The notes: a model not told the origin generated them from the letters alone. A stretch of 22,925 nucleotides of DNA from DATEDA01 sp963789885 (GCA_963789885.1 CAWBNB010000009.1:1-22925), one strand, 5' to 3'; counted from the stretch's first letter, positions 1 through 8,695 are shown. A program made the numbers and translations.

Positions 1-593
1 GCTCGTCGGCTTCCTTCAGCACTTGGTCGCGGAGCTTCCCGGCCGTGCCGCTCTCGAGCGCGGTGATCAGCCGCGCGAGCGCCCGGCGATCACCGCCTTT
101 GACCGCTTTCGGATCGCCTCGGTGCGTAGGACGAGAGATCCTCGTCGCACCGCTTGATCATGTCGTTGATCATGCCCTGGAGGCCCATCTTCTGGCCGTC
201 CTCGGGCGAATAGATCCGCGCGACGCCGTAGTCGTGCAGCGCCTTGATCTCCGCCGGCACGATCACGCCGCCGCCGCCGCCGAACACCTTGACGTTCTCG
301 CCGCCGCGCTCGCGCAACAGGTCGAGCATGTACTTGAAGTACTCGACGTGGCCGCCTTGGTAGGAGCTGACCGCGATGCCCTGCGCGTCTTCCTGAAGCG
401 CCGCCGTCACCACCTCTTCGACCGAGCGGTTGTGCCCCAGGTGGATCACCTCGCAGCCGGAGGCCTGCAGGATCCGCCGCATGATGTTGATCGACGCGTC
501 GTGGCCGTCGAAGAGCGACGCCGCGGTCACGAAGCGGATCTTGTGCTGCGCCTTGTAGGCGGTGAGTTCGCGGCTGACGCTGAGGTCGGTCAT
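1..593 (-). CDS. icmF: Fused isobutyryl-CoA mutase IcmF, N-terminal part (partial, frameshifted)
   Basis: This is the start of the fused B12-dependent isobutyryl-CoA mutase, which interconverts isobutyryl-CoA and n-butyryl-CoA in the cytoplasm; the family order is B12 domain, MeaB-like GTPase chaperone, mutase core. About 197 residues are visible. The cobalamin domain carries the lower-ligand His in FDGHD (about residues 28-32), the motif SSYQGGHVEYFKYM and the glycine run GGGGGV. ATG at 593 gives the family start MTDLS. After DLSSYAP the frame breaks near 112-128 and soon stops at 90, whereas another frame continues with KGGDRRALARLITALESG, the usual linker to the GTPase domain, to the left edge. 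One base gained or two lost explains this. It is divergent from the binding-protein gene at 810. Family identification is firm; whether the frameshift is real is open. Confidence 0.88.
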
Positions 594-809
594 CCTGGTT
601 ATTCCAGCCGGATTGCAGCCGGCGAGAAGAATGCCACGAAACCGGCCTCGCGGGACGCCGGCCCGGCGCGGGGCCGGCTCCCCCGACCTGCGGGCCCCAT
701 CCCGCGCTGCGGATCGGTGCGCATTCCTTCCGTCGGGAGCACGCCTCGCGCGACCGGGTGCTCCGTTCCCACGCGAAAATTCGGCCTCGTTCCGCCCGAG
801 GGCGTCGCA
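594..809. promoter_or_regulatory. Divergent intergenic region icmF / ABC binding protein
   Basis: This 216-bp stretch between divergent genes must hold both promoters. It is very GC-rich and I could not pick a convincing -35/-10 pair on either strand. The plus-strand reading frame of the binding protein stays open through it, but the translation is Arg/Pro-rich low-complexity with no family resemblance, so it is not counted as coding. A GAGGG lies about 8 bases before the ATG at 810. Confidence 0.3.
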
Positions 810-1967
810 ATGCCCGCGCTTCGCTTTGTCGCCAGATTTGCGATTCTCGCCGTCGCCCTGGTCGTCTCGCCGCCATCGGCGGCGCAGGAGAACGAGATCG
901 TGCTCGGTCATATCTCGTCGCTCTCCAATCCCGCGTCCACCGACAACGCGAAGAACCTGAGCTACGGCTACCGCCTCTATTTCGATCGCGTCAACGCCGC
1001 GGGCGGCGTGCATGGGCGCAAGATCAGGCTGGTCCACAAGGACGACAATCTGACCGCCGCGAAGATGGTCGAGCTCACCAACGAGCTGATCGCCGATCCG
1101 TCGGTCCTCGCTCTGGTCGGCTTCCTCAACACGGCGGGTCTTTCCGAGATCGCGAAGCAGGAACTGCTCGCGAAGGGCCGTATCGCCTTGATCTCGCCGT
1201 CGCAGGGCAACAAGAACATCGTGGGCGCCGAGAACGTATTCCCGTTCCGCTCCGGCTATAACGACGAGATCCAGGGCCTGGTCGCAGAATCGAAAGGCAC
1301 CGAGAAGCGCCGGATCGCGATCGTGTACATGAACACGGCGTTCGGCCCGCCGTCGGCGAAATTCGCCGAGGAGGCGCTCACCAAGGCCGGCCTGCCCTTG
1401 GCGGTCAACGTAGGGTACGAGGTGGCACCCGACAAGGTGGAGCGGAGCCTGCGGCAGACGATCGACGCCGTAACGAAGAGCCAGGCCGACGCCGTCATCC
1501 TACTCGGCGCGGGTCGCGGCGCATTCGACTTCATCAAGGGATTGCGGGCGTCGTCGGCCAATTTCGTCCAGATCTACGGCCTGTCGGTGCTGCAGGCGAA
1601 CGACGTCGTGAAGTTCTCGGGGCTGGACGCGGCGAAGGGGGTGGTGCTCGCGCAGGCCGTGCCCTACCCGTACTCCGGCACGCTCCCGATCACGCGCGAG
1701 TATCTGAAACTGATGAAGCAGTACGCCCCCGAGGACCCAGCGATCAACTTCATGGGATTCGAGGGGTTCATCGGCGCGAAGATCGCGGTCGAGGCGCTCC
1801 GTCGTGCCGGTCCGAATCCGACGCGTAAGCGCGTGATCGACGCCCTCAAGTCGATGGGCGAGCTCGACCTCGGCGGCATCTCCGTGAACTACGGCCCGAA
1901 GGAGCGGCTCGGCTGGCGGGGCGTCGACCTCACGATCATCGGCTCCGGCGGTAAGCTGCTGCACTGA
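810..1967 (+). CDS. ABC transporter periplasmic substrate-binding protein (branched-chain amino acid type)
   Basis: Predicted solute-binding protein of the Leu/Ile/Val-type family (Peripla_BP_6), 385 aa, the usual length. A signal peptide with a hydrophobic core (residues 6-20) ends near PPSAAQ. The mature part starts with IVLGHISSLSNP, then GYRLYFDRVNAAGGVHGRKI and DDNLTAAKMVELTNELI, typical of this fold; a second lobe begins around RRIAIVYMNTAFGPP. The ATG at 810 is preferred over the much longer open frame because only it gives a signal peptide and a plausible ribosome site. No permease or ATPase genes of the transporter are nearby, so it is an orphan binding protein here and its substrate cannot be deduced. 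A hairpin follows the stop directly. Confidence 0.88.
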   Translation: MPALRFVARFAILAVALVVSPPSAAQENEIVLGHISSLSNPASTDNAKNLSYGYRLYFDRVNAAGGVHGRKIRLVHKDDNLTAAKMVELTNELIADPSVLALVGFLNTAGLSEIAKQELLAKGRIALISPSQGNKNIVGAENVFPFRSGYNDEIQGLVAESKGTEKRRIAIVYMNTAFGPPSAKFAEEALTKAGLPLAVNVGYEVAPDKVERSLRQTIDAVTKSQADAVILLGAGRGAFDFIKGLRASSANFVQIYGLSVLQANDVVKFSGLDAAKGVVLAQAVPYPYSGTLPITREYLKLMKQYAPEDPAINFMGFEGFIGAKIAVEALRRAGPNPTRKRVIDALKSMGELDLGGISVNYGPKERLGWRGVDLTIIGSGGKLLH

Positions 1968-1968
1968 C

Positions 1969-1993
1969 GTCGCCGCGCCTCCCCGGCGGCGAC
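1969..1993 (+). terminator. Hairpin after ABC binding protein gene
   Basis: GTCGCCGC pairs with GCGGCGAC (8-bp stem, 9-nt loop) beginning two bases after the TGA at 1965-1967. There is no clear T-tract, so it is only a terminator candidate. It sits between convergent genes. Confidence 0.4.
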
Positions 1994-2044
1994 TCTCGCC
2001 CCCTGGCAAACACCGCGCTGGTCCGTCCGCGGCGCGAGGCGGGC

Positions 2045-2323
2045 CTAGCGGCCGATCAGGCGCGCGAAGCGTTCGCGCAGGCGTGCGACCTGCTCCACGA
2101 CGGACGCACGCAGGGCAACCAAGCCGCCGGTCGCGATCGCGGCCAGCGCCGCGAAGACGATCAGCATGATGCCGGTCAGCACCGCCAGCACGGCGGGGAC
2201 CAGGATCCAGGGGGAAACGCGGAGCCGGCGCCGCTCCGGCGTCGTCTCCGCCCACTCGCCCTCGCGCAGCTCGAACGTGCGGGGTGCGCGGCCGGTGGTG
2301 TCGGGACGGGAAAGGGTGTCCAT
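2045..2323 (-). CDS. Small membrane protein, unknown function
   Basis: A 92-aa protein not recognised as a known family. The N-terminal half is polar and charged (RTFELREGEWAETTPERRR). One long hydrophobic stretch follows from about residue 39 to 70, enough for one long or two short membrane segments, and then a basic amphipathic tail (VEQVARLRERFARLIGR). It is the last gene of the leftward copper arm, 78 bp downstream of the thioredoxin-fold gene, and could be co-transcribed with it. Coding-like third-position GC and the clean membrane profile support a real gene. A role in metal resistance is suggested only by position. Confidence 0.6.
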   Translation of the reverse strand: MDTLSRPDTTGRAPRTFELREGEWAETTPERRRLRVSPWILVPAVLAVLTGIMLIVFAALAAIATGGLVALRASVVEQVARLRERFARLIGR

Positions 2324-2401
2324 GGGCGCTCGTCAACTGGGGTCAGAGTATCGGATTGCAAGCCCCGCCGTTGGTTCCCGCCGGCCGGCTGTAACAATCC
2401 G

Positions 2402-3406
2402 TCACTGCCACAACTCGACCCGCTCGCCCCGTCCGCGCATCTTCTCGGCCTGCGTCTGCAGGTAGCGCTGGAACGACGGCTCCTTGCGGTAGCCGCCGCT
2501 CGCCACGTAGTCGAGCCCGCCGGCGAGATGGAACGGCCGCACGTACGCCTCGATGCGGAACACCTCGCGGCCGCCGTCGAAGAGGATCACCGTCGGCGTG
2601 TACGACACCTTCAGCGCGCGCGCCCACGCCTCCGCAGTCGTCTTCGCGCCCTGCGGCGTGACGAGCTCGGTGCGCTCGGCGAGCCCCAGCCGTACGACGT
2701 CGAAGCGCTGGAGCTGCCGCCTGACCCCGGCGCGCGCGAAGCCGTCGGCATGCATCTCGTCGCACGCCGTGCAATACGGCGTCTCGAAGATCACCGCGAG
2801 CGGTTTCGCGCCGGGCTTGCGGCGCAGATCGTAGGGCGGCTTCAGGAAGAACGGTTCGTCGGCAAGCTCCGGGCTCGCGGTATCGGGCCCCGCCGCCCGC
2901 ATGTGCTCGGCGAACGGCAGCTTCGACTCCATCCTGCCGGCGACGTAGTCGAGCGCCGCCTCGAACCGGTGCGGCGGATAGAAGCCGTTGACCCGCGCGA
3001 CGATCGCGCCCTTCTCGTCCAGGAAAAGCAGGGTTGGGGTGAACTGGACCTTGAGTGCGCGCGCGAGCGCCTTTTCGCTCATGGTGCGGCCATCGACCCA
3101 GGTGACTTCGCGGTCGCCCCAGATGTTGAGCGCGATGGCGACGATGTGCCTGCGCGTCTTCTCGACGATGCGCGGCTGCGAGAAATTCGTCTTCATCAGC
3201 TGCGTGCAGTACGGGCAGCCGTCCTGGCCGAAGTAGACCATCACCCGCTTGCCGTCCTTCGCCGCATCGCGCACGTCGTCGCGAAAGTCGAGAAGGGTCT
3301 CCGCGAACCACGCCGGGATCTCGATCGCGTGCGGGCTCGGGTCCTGGGCGAGCGCGGCGGCAGGCGCGAGCGCGAGAGCGAGAACGAGCGCGAGCAGAAG
3401 GCGCAT
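2402..3406 (-). CDS. Periplasmic protein with two tandem thioredoxin-fold domains
   Basis: A 334-aa exported protein with a signal peptide (residues 1-20, cleavage near ALAQD). Two thioredoxin-like domains follow. The first has a redox motif CPYC (C64/C67) in MVYFGQDGCPYC and a cis-Pro loop FTPT (122-125). The second has CTAC (C212/C215) in IFETPYCTAC and the matching loop YTPT (about 269-272). Both resemble SoxW/DsbC-like thioredoxin-fold proteins, but tandem duplication in one chain is unusual. It probably reduces or shuffles disulfides in the periplasm, where copper causes thiol oxidation; that link rests on its position in the copper island. The ATG is 3 bp from the CDF gene stop, implying co-translation. 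Confidence 0.82.
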   Translation of the reverse strand: MRLLLALVLALALAPAAALAQDPSPHAIEIPAWFAETLLDFRDDVRDAAKDGKRVMVYFGQDGCPYCTQLMKTNFSQPRIVEKTRRHIVAIALNIWGDREVTWVDGRTMSEKALARALKVQFTPTLLFLDEKGAIVARVNGFYPPHRFEAALDYVAGRMESKLPFAEHMRAAGPDTASPELADEPFFLKPPYDLRRKPGAKPLAVIFETPYCTACDEMHADGFARAGVRRQLQRFDVVRLGLAERTELVTPQGAKTTAEAWARALKVSYTPTVILFDGGREVFRIEAYVRPFHLAGGLDYVASGGYRKEPSFQRYLQTQAEKMRGRGERVELWQ

Positions 3407-3409
3407 GGA

Positions 3410-4408
3410 TCAATCGATGCAGTCGCCGGGGTCGATCTGCACGGTCGAGTGCGCGATGCCGAAGCGCTCCTTCAGGCGAACCTTGATCGCCGCGAGCGCC
3501 GCCCTCGCGTCGGTCGCCGGCGCGAGCTGCACGTGCAGCGTGACGAGCGACCGTTCGGTGTTGAGCATCCAGGCGTGCACGTGATGCACGTCGGTGAGGC
3601 CAGGGACCGCGGCCATCAGGTCGTGCCGCATCGCCGCCGCGTCGAAGCCTTCAGGCGTCCCCTCCATCAGCACGTGACCGGCCTGGCGCGTCACGTCCCA
3701 GGCGCCGCGCAGGATCAGGAGCGTCAGGAAGATCGACAGGATCGGGTCGATCGGCGTCCAGCCGGTCGCGAGGATGACGATGGCGGCGATGACCGCGCCG
3801 ACCGAGCCGAGCAGGTCGCCGAGCACGTGCAGGATCGCCGCGCGCACGTTGAGGTTGACGCGGTCGCCGCCGCGGAGCACGTAGAGCGCGACCAGGTTCA
3901 CCGCGAGCCCCGCGACCGCGACCCCGAGCATCGGGAGGCCGAGCACCGGCACCGGCGCGCGCAGGCGACCCACGGCCTCGACCACGATCCAGGCCGAGAT
4001 CGCGAACAGCGCGAGGCCGTTCGCGAACGCGACGATGATCTCGAAGCGGTGATACCCGTACGTGCGCTTGTCGTCGTGCGGCCGGCGCGCGACGCGGAAC
4101 GCCGTCCACGCGAGCGCGAGCGCCGCGGTGTCGGAGAGCATGTGGCCGGCATCGGCGATCAGCGCGAGCGAGCCGGCGAGCCAGCCGCCCAGCGCCTCGA
4201 CGACCATGAACCCGCCGGTGAGGAGCAGCACCCAGAACATCCGGCGCTCGCCATCGGCGGCGGCCCGCGGATGGTGGTGACCGTCGTGCGCATGCGAATG
4301 CCCGCCGTGGACGTGGGGGTGCGAATGCCCCCCGTCGGCGTGCGAGTGAGGATGGCTGGCCACGCGGTGCTTGCCTCGATGTCCCGCCGAGCCTACCGCC
4401 TCCGCCAT
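3410..4408 (-). CDS. Cation diffusion facilitator (CDF) efflux protein, CzcD/ZitB-like
   Basis: A 332-aa inner-membrane proton-coupled divalent-cation exporter of the CDF family. The N-terminus is a histidine-rich cytoplasmic tail (about residues 19-46, many HSH and HDGHHH motifs) that may bind metal. Six membrane segments follow. The metal-site signatures HxxxD are visible in TM2 (HMLSD, H89-D93) and TM5 (HVLGD, H195-D199), the pattern of Zn-transporting CDFs. The C-terminal cytoplasmic domain contains HHVHAWML and ends QIDPGDCID. Zn2+, Co2+ or Cd2+ are expected substrates rather than copper, so the island may answer to more than copper. The thioredoxin-fold gene follows 3 bp after the stop. 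Confidence 0.92.
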   Translation of the reverse strand: MAEAVGSAGHRGKHRVASHPHSHADGGHSHPHVHGGHSHAHDGHHHPRAAADGERRMFWVLLLTGGFMVVEALGGWLAGSLALIADAGHMLSDTAALALAWTAFRVARRPHDDKRTYGYHRFEIIVAFANGLALFAISAWIVVEAVGRLRAPVPVLGLPMLGVAVAGLAVNLVALYVLRGGDRVNLNVRAAILHVLGDLLGSVGAVIAAIVILATGWTPIDPILSIFLTLLILRGAWDVTRQAGHVLMEGTPEGFDAAAMRHDLMAAVPGLTDVHHVHAWMLNTERSLVTLHVQLAPATDARAALAAIKVRLKERFGIAHSTVQIDPGDCID

Positions 4409-4481
4409 CCGGCCGCCAGCGCGACGCGGCGTCGGCCTTGCACGATGCCCTCCGGACGGTGCCAGGGGCGGTTCCCGCAGG

Positions 4482-5642
4482 CTAGCGGAGGTTCCCGGTG
4501 TGGCCGAGCGAGTAGCGGCCGGGCTGCGGCCAGACGGTCAAACCGTGCGGTTCCTTGCCCACCTTGATGCTCCGCACGTCGCCGGTCGTCGTGTCGATCG
4601 CGTAGACGACGTCGTCGAACCGCCCCGACAGCCAGAGCACCTTCCCGTCGGCGCTGACGTTCCCCATGTCGGGGCTGCCGCCGCCGGGGATCGGCCACGT
4701 CGCGACCACCTTGCGCGTCGCGAAGTCGATGACCGACACGCTGCCCTTTCCGCGCGGCGGACCGTACACCTTGTGCGAGCCCCGGTTCGCGACGTAGAGC
4801 TTCGTCCCGTCGCGGCTCGGGTACAGCCCGTGCGTCCCGGGGCCGGTCTCGATGAAACCCGCTTCGACGAACTTGTCGCCGTCGATCACGTGCACGCCGT
4901 CGGCATGCATGTCGGCGACGAAGAACAGGCTGCCGTCTGGCGAGGCACGGATATCTTGCGGCATCCCGCCGCGCGAGAGCTTGAGATACCCCATCACCTT
5001 GCCCTCGACCATGTCGATCTTCGCGACCGTGCCCGAGAACTCGCAGGTGAAGATCGCGAAGCGGCCGTCGATCGAGAAATCGGCGTGATTGATCCCGGCG
5101 CACTGCGGCACCGGGATCGAGCGCTGCAGCTTCATCGTCTGCGGGTCGCGGAGGTCGAGGCGCTTGCGCGCCTCGGCGACCACGATCGCGGACCGGCCGT
5201 CCGGAGTGAAGTACATGTTGTACGGATCGTCCACCGCCATGTTCTTCCCCGGCTTGCCGGTGGCCGGATCGACCGGCGTCAGCGTGCCGTCGGTCCGCCC
5301 TTCGGCGTTGTTGGTGACCCACAGCGTCTTCAGGTCCCACGACGGCACGACGTGCTGCGGATTGAGCCCGACGCGGAACCGGTCGACGACCGTCATCGTC
5401 GCCGGGTCGATGACGTAGACGTCGTTCGACTGCCGGTTCGGCACGTAGATGCGCTCGAGCGCGCCGGCGGTCGCAGGTGCGAGCTTCCCCGCCGCGGTTT
5501 CGCTGTAGAGGTTGAGCGGGTTCACGACCGGCGGCATGCCGGGAACGGTTTCGATGGTGCGCGGCTGCGCCGAAGCGGCGCCGGCCCACACGGCGAGCGC
5601 GAGCGCGGGTACGGCAAGGACGTTCAAAGTGGTGGTGTGCAT
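4482..5642 (-). CDS. Secreted YVTN/YncE-family beta-propeller protein
   Basis: A 386-aa exported protein with a seven-bladed beta-propeller of the YVTN/YncE type. A signal peptide covers about residues 1-26 (cleavage near ASAQP). Repeated blade signatures are seen: IYVPNRQSNDVYVIDPAT, LWVTNNAEG, YFTPDGRSAIVV, FSIDGRFAIF, RASPDGSLFFVADM, LYPSRDGTKLYVANRG, NVSADGKVLWLSG. The in-frame ATG at 5642 is preferred to the one at 5660 because it yields a cleaner signal peptide. Its role is unknown; relatives often sit beside multicopper oxidases and metal exporters and may be binding scaffolds. It lies between the CDF gene and the small membrane-protein gene, on the same strand with short gaps. Confidence 0.85.
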   Translation of the reverse strand: MHTTTLNVLAVPALALAVWAGAASAQPRTIETVPGMPPVVNPLNLYSETAAGKLAPATAGALERIYVPNRQSNDVYVIDPATMTVVDRFRVGLNPQHVVPSWDLKTLWVTNNAEGRTDGTLTPVDPATGKPGKNMAVDDPYNMYFTPDGRSAIVVAEARKRLDLRDPQTMKLQRSIPVPQCAGINHADFSIDGRFAIFTCEFSGTVAKIDMVEGKVMGYLKLSRGGMPQDIRASPDGSLFFVADMHADGVHVIDGDKFVEAGFIETGPGTHGLYPSRDGTKLYVANRGSHKVYGPPRGKGSVSVIDFATRKVVATWPIPGGGSPDMGNVSADGKVLWLSGRFDDVVYAIDTTTGDVRSIKVGKEPHGLTVWPQPGRYSLGHTGNLR

Positions 5643-5692
5643 GGGCCGCAAGTCTCGCATGCCGCGACGTGGATCGCCACTGGGTCAGGGGC

Positions 5693-6175
5693 TTAGCGGT
5701 ACCGCCGGCCGCGCGCGACCAGCAGCGCGAGCGGCGGGACGACGAGCCATTGCGCAAGCGGGGACAGCCCGACCTCGAGCCCGCCGATGCGCACCACCGG
5801 CATCGTCGCCGCATACGCCCAGTTTTGCCGGACGACCATATTCAGCCATTCGCTGAGAACGGTGTAGCCGAGACCGATCGCAACCGTCAGCGCGGCGATC
5901 GCGCTCCAGCGCCAGGCGCGCGGTCCGCCGGCCCGGGTCACGAGCAGCGCGATTGCGAGAGCGGCAGTGCCGATCAGCACGTCGCCGAGCGTGCAGTGGA
6001 TCACCGCGTACGCCTTGAACGCCGGGGTCGCGTCCCTCCAGAGCGTGTAGAGCGGCAGATGCGCGACTTCCCACGCGAGATTCAGCGCGGCGAGGAGCGG
6101 CGCGAACCGGAGCACGATGAAGCGCAGCGCGGCGCGGTCTTCGTACCATCGCTGCCCGGAAGGGACGGTCATCAT
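5693..6175 (-). CDS. Small polytopic membrane protein, unknown function
   Basis: A 160-aa integral membrane protein with about four hydrophobic segments: around FIVLRFAPLLAALNLAWEV, TLGDVLIGTAALAIALLV, WSAIAALTVAIGLGYTVL and the C-terminal LAQWLVVPPLALLVA. The arrangement LNLAWEVAHLPLYTLW, IHCTLGDVLIG and GYTVLSEWLNMVVRQNWAYA looks conserved-family-like, but I cannot name the family. The ATG at 6175 has GGAG eight bases upstream; an alternative ATG at 6223 overlaps the ATPase stop as TGATG and would add 16 residues. Either way it is tightly coupled to the copper ATPase, suggesting a linked role. Coding on this strand is convincing; function is not known. Confidence 0.72.
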   Translation of the reverse strand: MMTVPSGQRWYEDRAALRFIVLRFAPLLAALNLAWEVAHLPLYTLWRDATPAFKAYAVIHCTLGDVLIGTAALAIALLVTRAGGPRAWRWSAIAALTVAIGLGYTVLSEWLNMVVRQNWAYAATMPVVRIGGLEVGLSPLAQWLVVPPLALLVARGRRYR

Positions 6176-6222
6176 CGTGAGCGCTCCGTCCGCTCGTTCG
6201 CCTCGTTCTGGGCCCCCGAACA

Positions 6223-8433
6223 TCACAGCTTCACGCCGCGGAGCCGCAGCGCGTTGCCGATCACCGACACCGACGAGAGGCTCATCGCCGCGCTCGCGAT
6301 CATCGGGTTGAGCAGCAGCGCGAGCAAGGGATAGAGCACCCCTGCCGCGACCGGTACGCCGAGCGCGTTGTAGACGAACGCGAAGAAGAGATTCTGCCGA
6401 ATGTTTCCCATTGCGGCGCGCGAGAGCCGGCGTGCCTTGACGATGCCGCGCAGGTCGCCCTTGACGAGCACCACGCGCGCGCTCTGCATTGCGATGTCGG
6501 TGCCGTGGCCCATCGCGATCCCGACGTTCGCCTGCGCGAGCGCCGGCGCATCGTTGATCCCGTCGCCCGCCATCGCCACGATGCGGCCCTTGTCCTGCAT
6601 CTCCTTCACCACGCGGTGCTTGTCCTGCGGCAGCACTTCGCCGACGAATTCGGCGATCCCCAGGCGTTCGGCGACCGCGCGTGCGGTGTTGCGGTTGTCG
6701 CCGGTGAGCATGACGATCGTCACGCCGGCGGCGGTCAGCTCGCGCACCGCCTCGGGCGTCGACGCCTTGATCGGATCGGCGACCGCGACCAGCCCGGCGG
6801 GCCGGCGGTCGACCGCGACGAGCATCGCAGTCGCGCCCTCGCGCCGCAGCGGCTCGGCCTGCGCCTCGATCGCGGCGTGGTCGATGCCGGCCTCGCCGAG
6901 GAACCGCGCGTTGCCGATCAGCACTTCGCGCCCGCCGACCGAGCCGCGTATGCCCTTCCCGGTCACGGACTCGAAGCCGTTCACGGCGCTGAGCGCGACC
7001 CCGCGCGCTTTCGCGCCGGCGACGATCGCTGCCCCGAGGGGATGCTCGCTCGCCTGCTCGAGGCTCGCGGCGAGGCCGAGCAGCTTGTCCTCGGCGAACC
7101 CCGGCGCGGCGATCACGCGTTGCAGCGCCGGTTTCCCTTCAGTCAGCGTGCCGGTCTTGTCGACGACCAGGGTGTCGACCTTCTCCATGATCTCGAGCGC
7201 CTCCGCATCCTTGATCAGCACGCCGTCGAGCGCGCCGCGGCCGATGCCGACCATGACCGAGATTGGCGTCGCGAGGCCGAGCGCACACGGGCACGCGATG
7301 ATGAGCACCGATACTGCGACGACGAGCGCGTTGGCGAGCCGCGGCTCCGGGCCGACCAGCACCCAGATGGCCGCGGCGAGCACCGCGACCGCGATCACGC
7401 CGGGAACGAACCACGACGACACGAGGTCCGCGAGCCGCTGAATCGGCGCCCGCGAGCGCGACGCCTCGCCGACGAGGCGCGCGATCTGCGCGAGCAGCGT
7501 GTCGGCGCCGACCTTCTCGGCGCTCATGAGAAACGTCCCCGTCTGGTTGACCGTCCCGGCGGTGACCTTCGCGCCGGCGGTCTTCTCGACCGGGATCGGC
7601 TCGCCGGTGATCATCGACTCGTCGACGATCGAATGCCCCTCGAGCACCGCGCCGTCGACGGGGATCTTCGACCCGGGGCGAACGCGGAGCCGCTCGCCGG
7701 ACTTCACTTCGGCGAGCGGCACTTCGCGCTCCGTGCCGTCCGGCTCGACCCGGATCGCCGTGTTCGGCGCGAGGCCAAGGAGCGCACGCACCGCGCTCGA
7801 CGTTTGCGAGCGCGCCCGCAGCTCGAGTACCTCGCCAAGCAGGACGAGGGTCGTGATGACCGCCGCCGCCTCGAAGTAGAGCGGGACGAGCCCGTGCGCC
7901 TTGAACGCCTCGGGCAGCGCGCCCGGCGCGAGCACCGCGAATACGCTGAAGAGGTACGCGACCGCGACGCCGAGCCCGATCAGGCTGTACATGTTGAGGC
8001 GCAGGGTCCGGAAACTCACCCATGCGCGCTCGAAGAACGGCCAGCCGCCCCAGAGCACGACCGGCGTCGCGAGCGCGAACTGGCCCCAGGCGAACACCCG
8101 CTCGTCGACCGCGTGCCGGACGGCCGCGCCCCAGATCATCTCGGCCATTGCGGTGACGACGAGCGGCAGGCTGAGCACGACGCTCGCCCAGAAGCGCCGC
8201 GTCATGTCCTTCAGGTGAACGTCCTCGACCACCTCGAGCGTGACGGTGCGCGGCTCAAGCGCCATGCCGCAGATCGGGCAGTTCCCCGGCGCATTGCGGA
8301 CGATCTCCGGATGCATCGGGCAGGTCCACTCCAGCTTCGTGCCGGCAGTGACCGCGGGCGGCGGCTCGTGCCGTGCGGGCGCGTGGCCGTGCGCGCGGTG
8401 AGTCCCGTGCGGGGCCTGGTTCTGGTGCGGCAT
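6223..8433 (-). CDS. copA: Cu(+)-exporting P1B-type ATPase
   Basis: A 736-aa inner-membrane pump that expels cytoplasmic copper using ATP. Instead of ferredoxin-like CxxC domains, the N-terminus has a His-rich stretch (3-22) and a heavy-metal-binding YHS-like domain CPMHP...CPICGM (38-57). Eight membrane segments are expected. Transport motif CPC is at 381-383, actuator TGEP at 277-280, phosphorylation DKTGT with D425, nucleotide-binding SEHPLG at 462-467, GDGINDAP at 623-630, and MSLSS in the last helix (717-721) with YN at 688-689; together these fit the copper P1B-1 class. The symbol follows CopA in the ATPase sense, not the oxidase also called CopA. Its TGA overlaps a possible ATG of the next gene; the SHOCT gene is 22 bp upstream. 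Confidence 0.95.
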   Translation of the reverse strand: MPHQNQAPHGTHRAHGHAPARHEPPPAVTAGTKLEWTCPMHPEIVRNAPGNCPICGMALEPRTVTLEVVEDVHLKDMTRRFWASVVLSLPLVVTAMAEMIWGAAVRHAVDERVFAWGQFALATPVVLWGGWPFFERAWVSFRTLRLNMYSLIGLGVAVAYLFSVFAVLAPGALPEAFKAHGLVPLYFEAAAVITTLVLLGEVLELRARSQTSSAVRALLGLAPNTAIRVEPDGTEREVPLAEVKSGERLRVRPGSKIPVDGAVLEGHSIVDESMITGEPIPVEKTAGAKVTAGTVNQTGTFLMSAEKVGADTLLAQIARLVGEASRSRAPIQRLADLVSSWFVPGVIAVAVLAAAIWVLVGPEPRLANALVVAVSVLIIACPCALGLATPISVMVGIGRGALDGVLIKDAEALEIMEKVDTLVVDKTGTLTEGKPALQRVIAAPGFAEDKLLGLAASLEQASEHPLGAAIVAGAKARGVALSAVNGFESVTGKGIRGSVGGREVLIGNARFLGEAGIDHAAIEAQAEPLRREGATAMLVAVDRRPAGLVAVADPIKASTPEAVRELTAAGVTIVMLTGDNRNTARAVAERLGIAEFVGEVLPQDKHRVVKEMQDKGRIVAMAGDGINDAPALAQANVGIAMGHGTDIAMQSARVVLVKGDLRGIVKARRLSRAAMGNIRQNLFFAFVYNALGVPVAAGVLYPLLALLLNPMIASAAMSLSSVSVIGNALRLRGVKL

Positions 8434-8455
8434 GGAGCGTGCTCCCGGTCCGCGG

Positions 8456-8695
8456 TCAGCTCGCGAGATCGCGCTTCTTCTCCTCGAATTCCTCCCTTCC
8501 GATCTCGCCGCGGGCGTAGCGCTTCTTCAGGATGTCGAGCGCGGTTTCCGACGGCGGCGCGGGGCCGCGCGAGTCGCGTTTGAGCAGGCGAACGAGAACG
8601 ATGACCCCCAGAATGAGGATCGACCACCACAGCACGCCGTGAATGATCCCCATCCCCCACCAACCCCAGCCCCAACCGTCCATCCCGCCCCACAT
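8456..8695 (-). CDS. SHOCT-domain small membrane protein
   Basis: A 79-aa protein. The N-terminus is Trp/Gly/Met-rich (MWGGMDGWGWGWWGMG), then one membrane helix (about 18-41, HGVLWWSILILGVIVLVRLL), then a C-terminal SHOCT motif (TALDILKKRYARGEIGREEFEEKKRDL). SHOCT domains are short oligomerisation modules; small SHOCT membrane proteins with Trp/Met-rich N-termini commonly neighbour copper ATPases. It lies between the LTxxQ gene and the ATPase on the same strand with short gaps, consistent with one operon. The exact biochemical role is unknown. Confidence 0.85.
   Translation of the reverse strand: MWGGMDGWGWGWWGMGIIHGVLWWSILILGVIVLVRLLKRDSRGPAPPSETALDILKKRYARGEIGREEFEEKKRDLAS

Noticed and set aside
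147..178. TTGATCA motifs as FNR boxes
   Set aside because: They lie inside icmF coding sequence with wrong spacing; likewise TGATTGATCAGG near 21255 lies inside the MFS gene.
45..809. N-terminal extension of the ABC binding protein reading frame
   Set aside because: It overlaps icmF on the other strand and has no signal or homology; a signal peptide starts exactly at 810.
2528..4567. Plus-strand ORF of 679 aa across the thioredoxin-fold and CDF genes
   Set aside because: Arg/Asp/Glu-rich low-complexity translation opposite two well-supported genes.
6505..8583. Long plus-strand ORF (692 aa) opposite the copper ATPase
   Set aside because: Its translation is Arg/Asp/His-rich without domains, while the minus strand holds an intact ATPase with every family motif; it is a GC-skew shadow.
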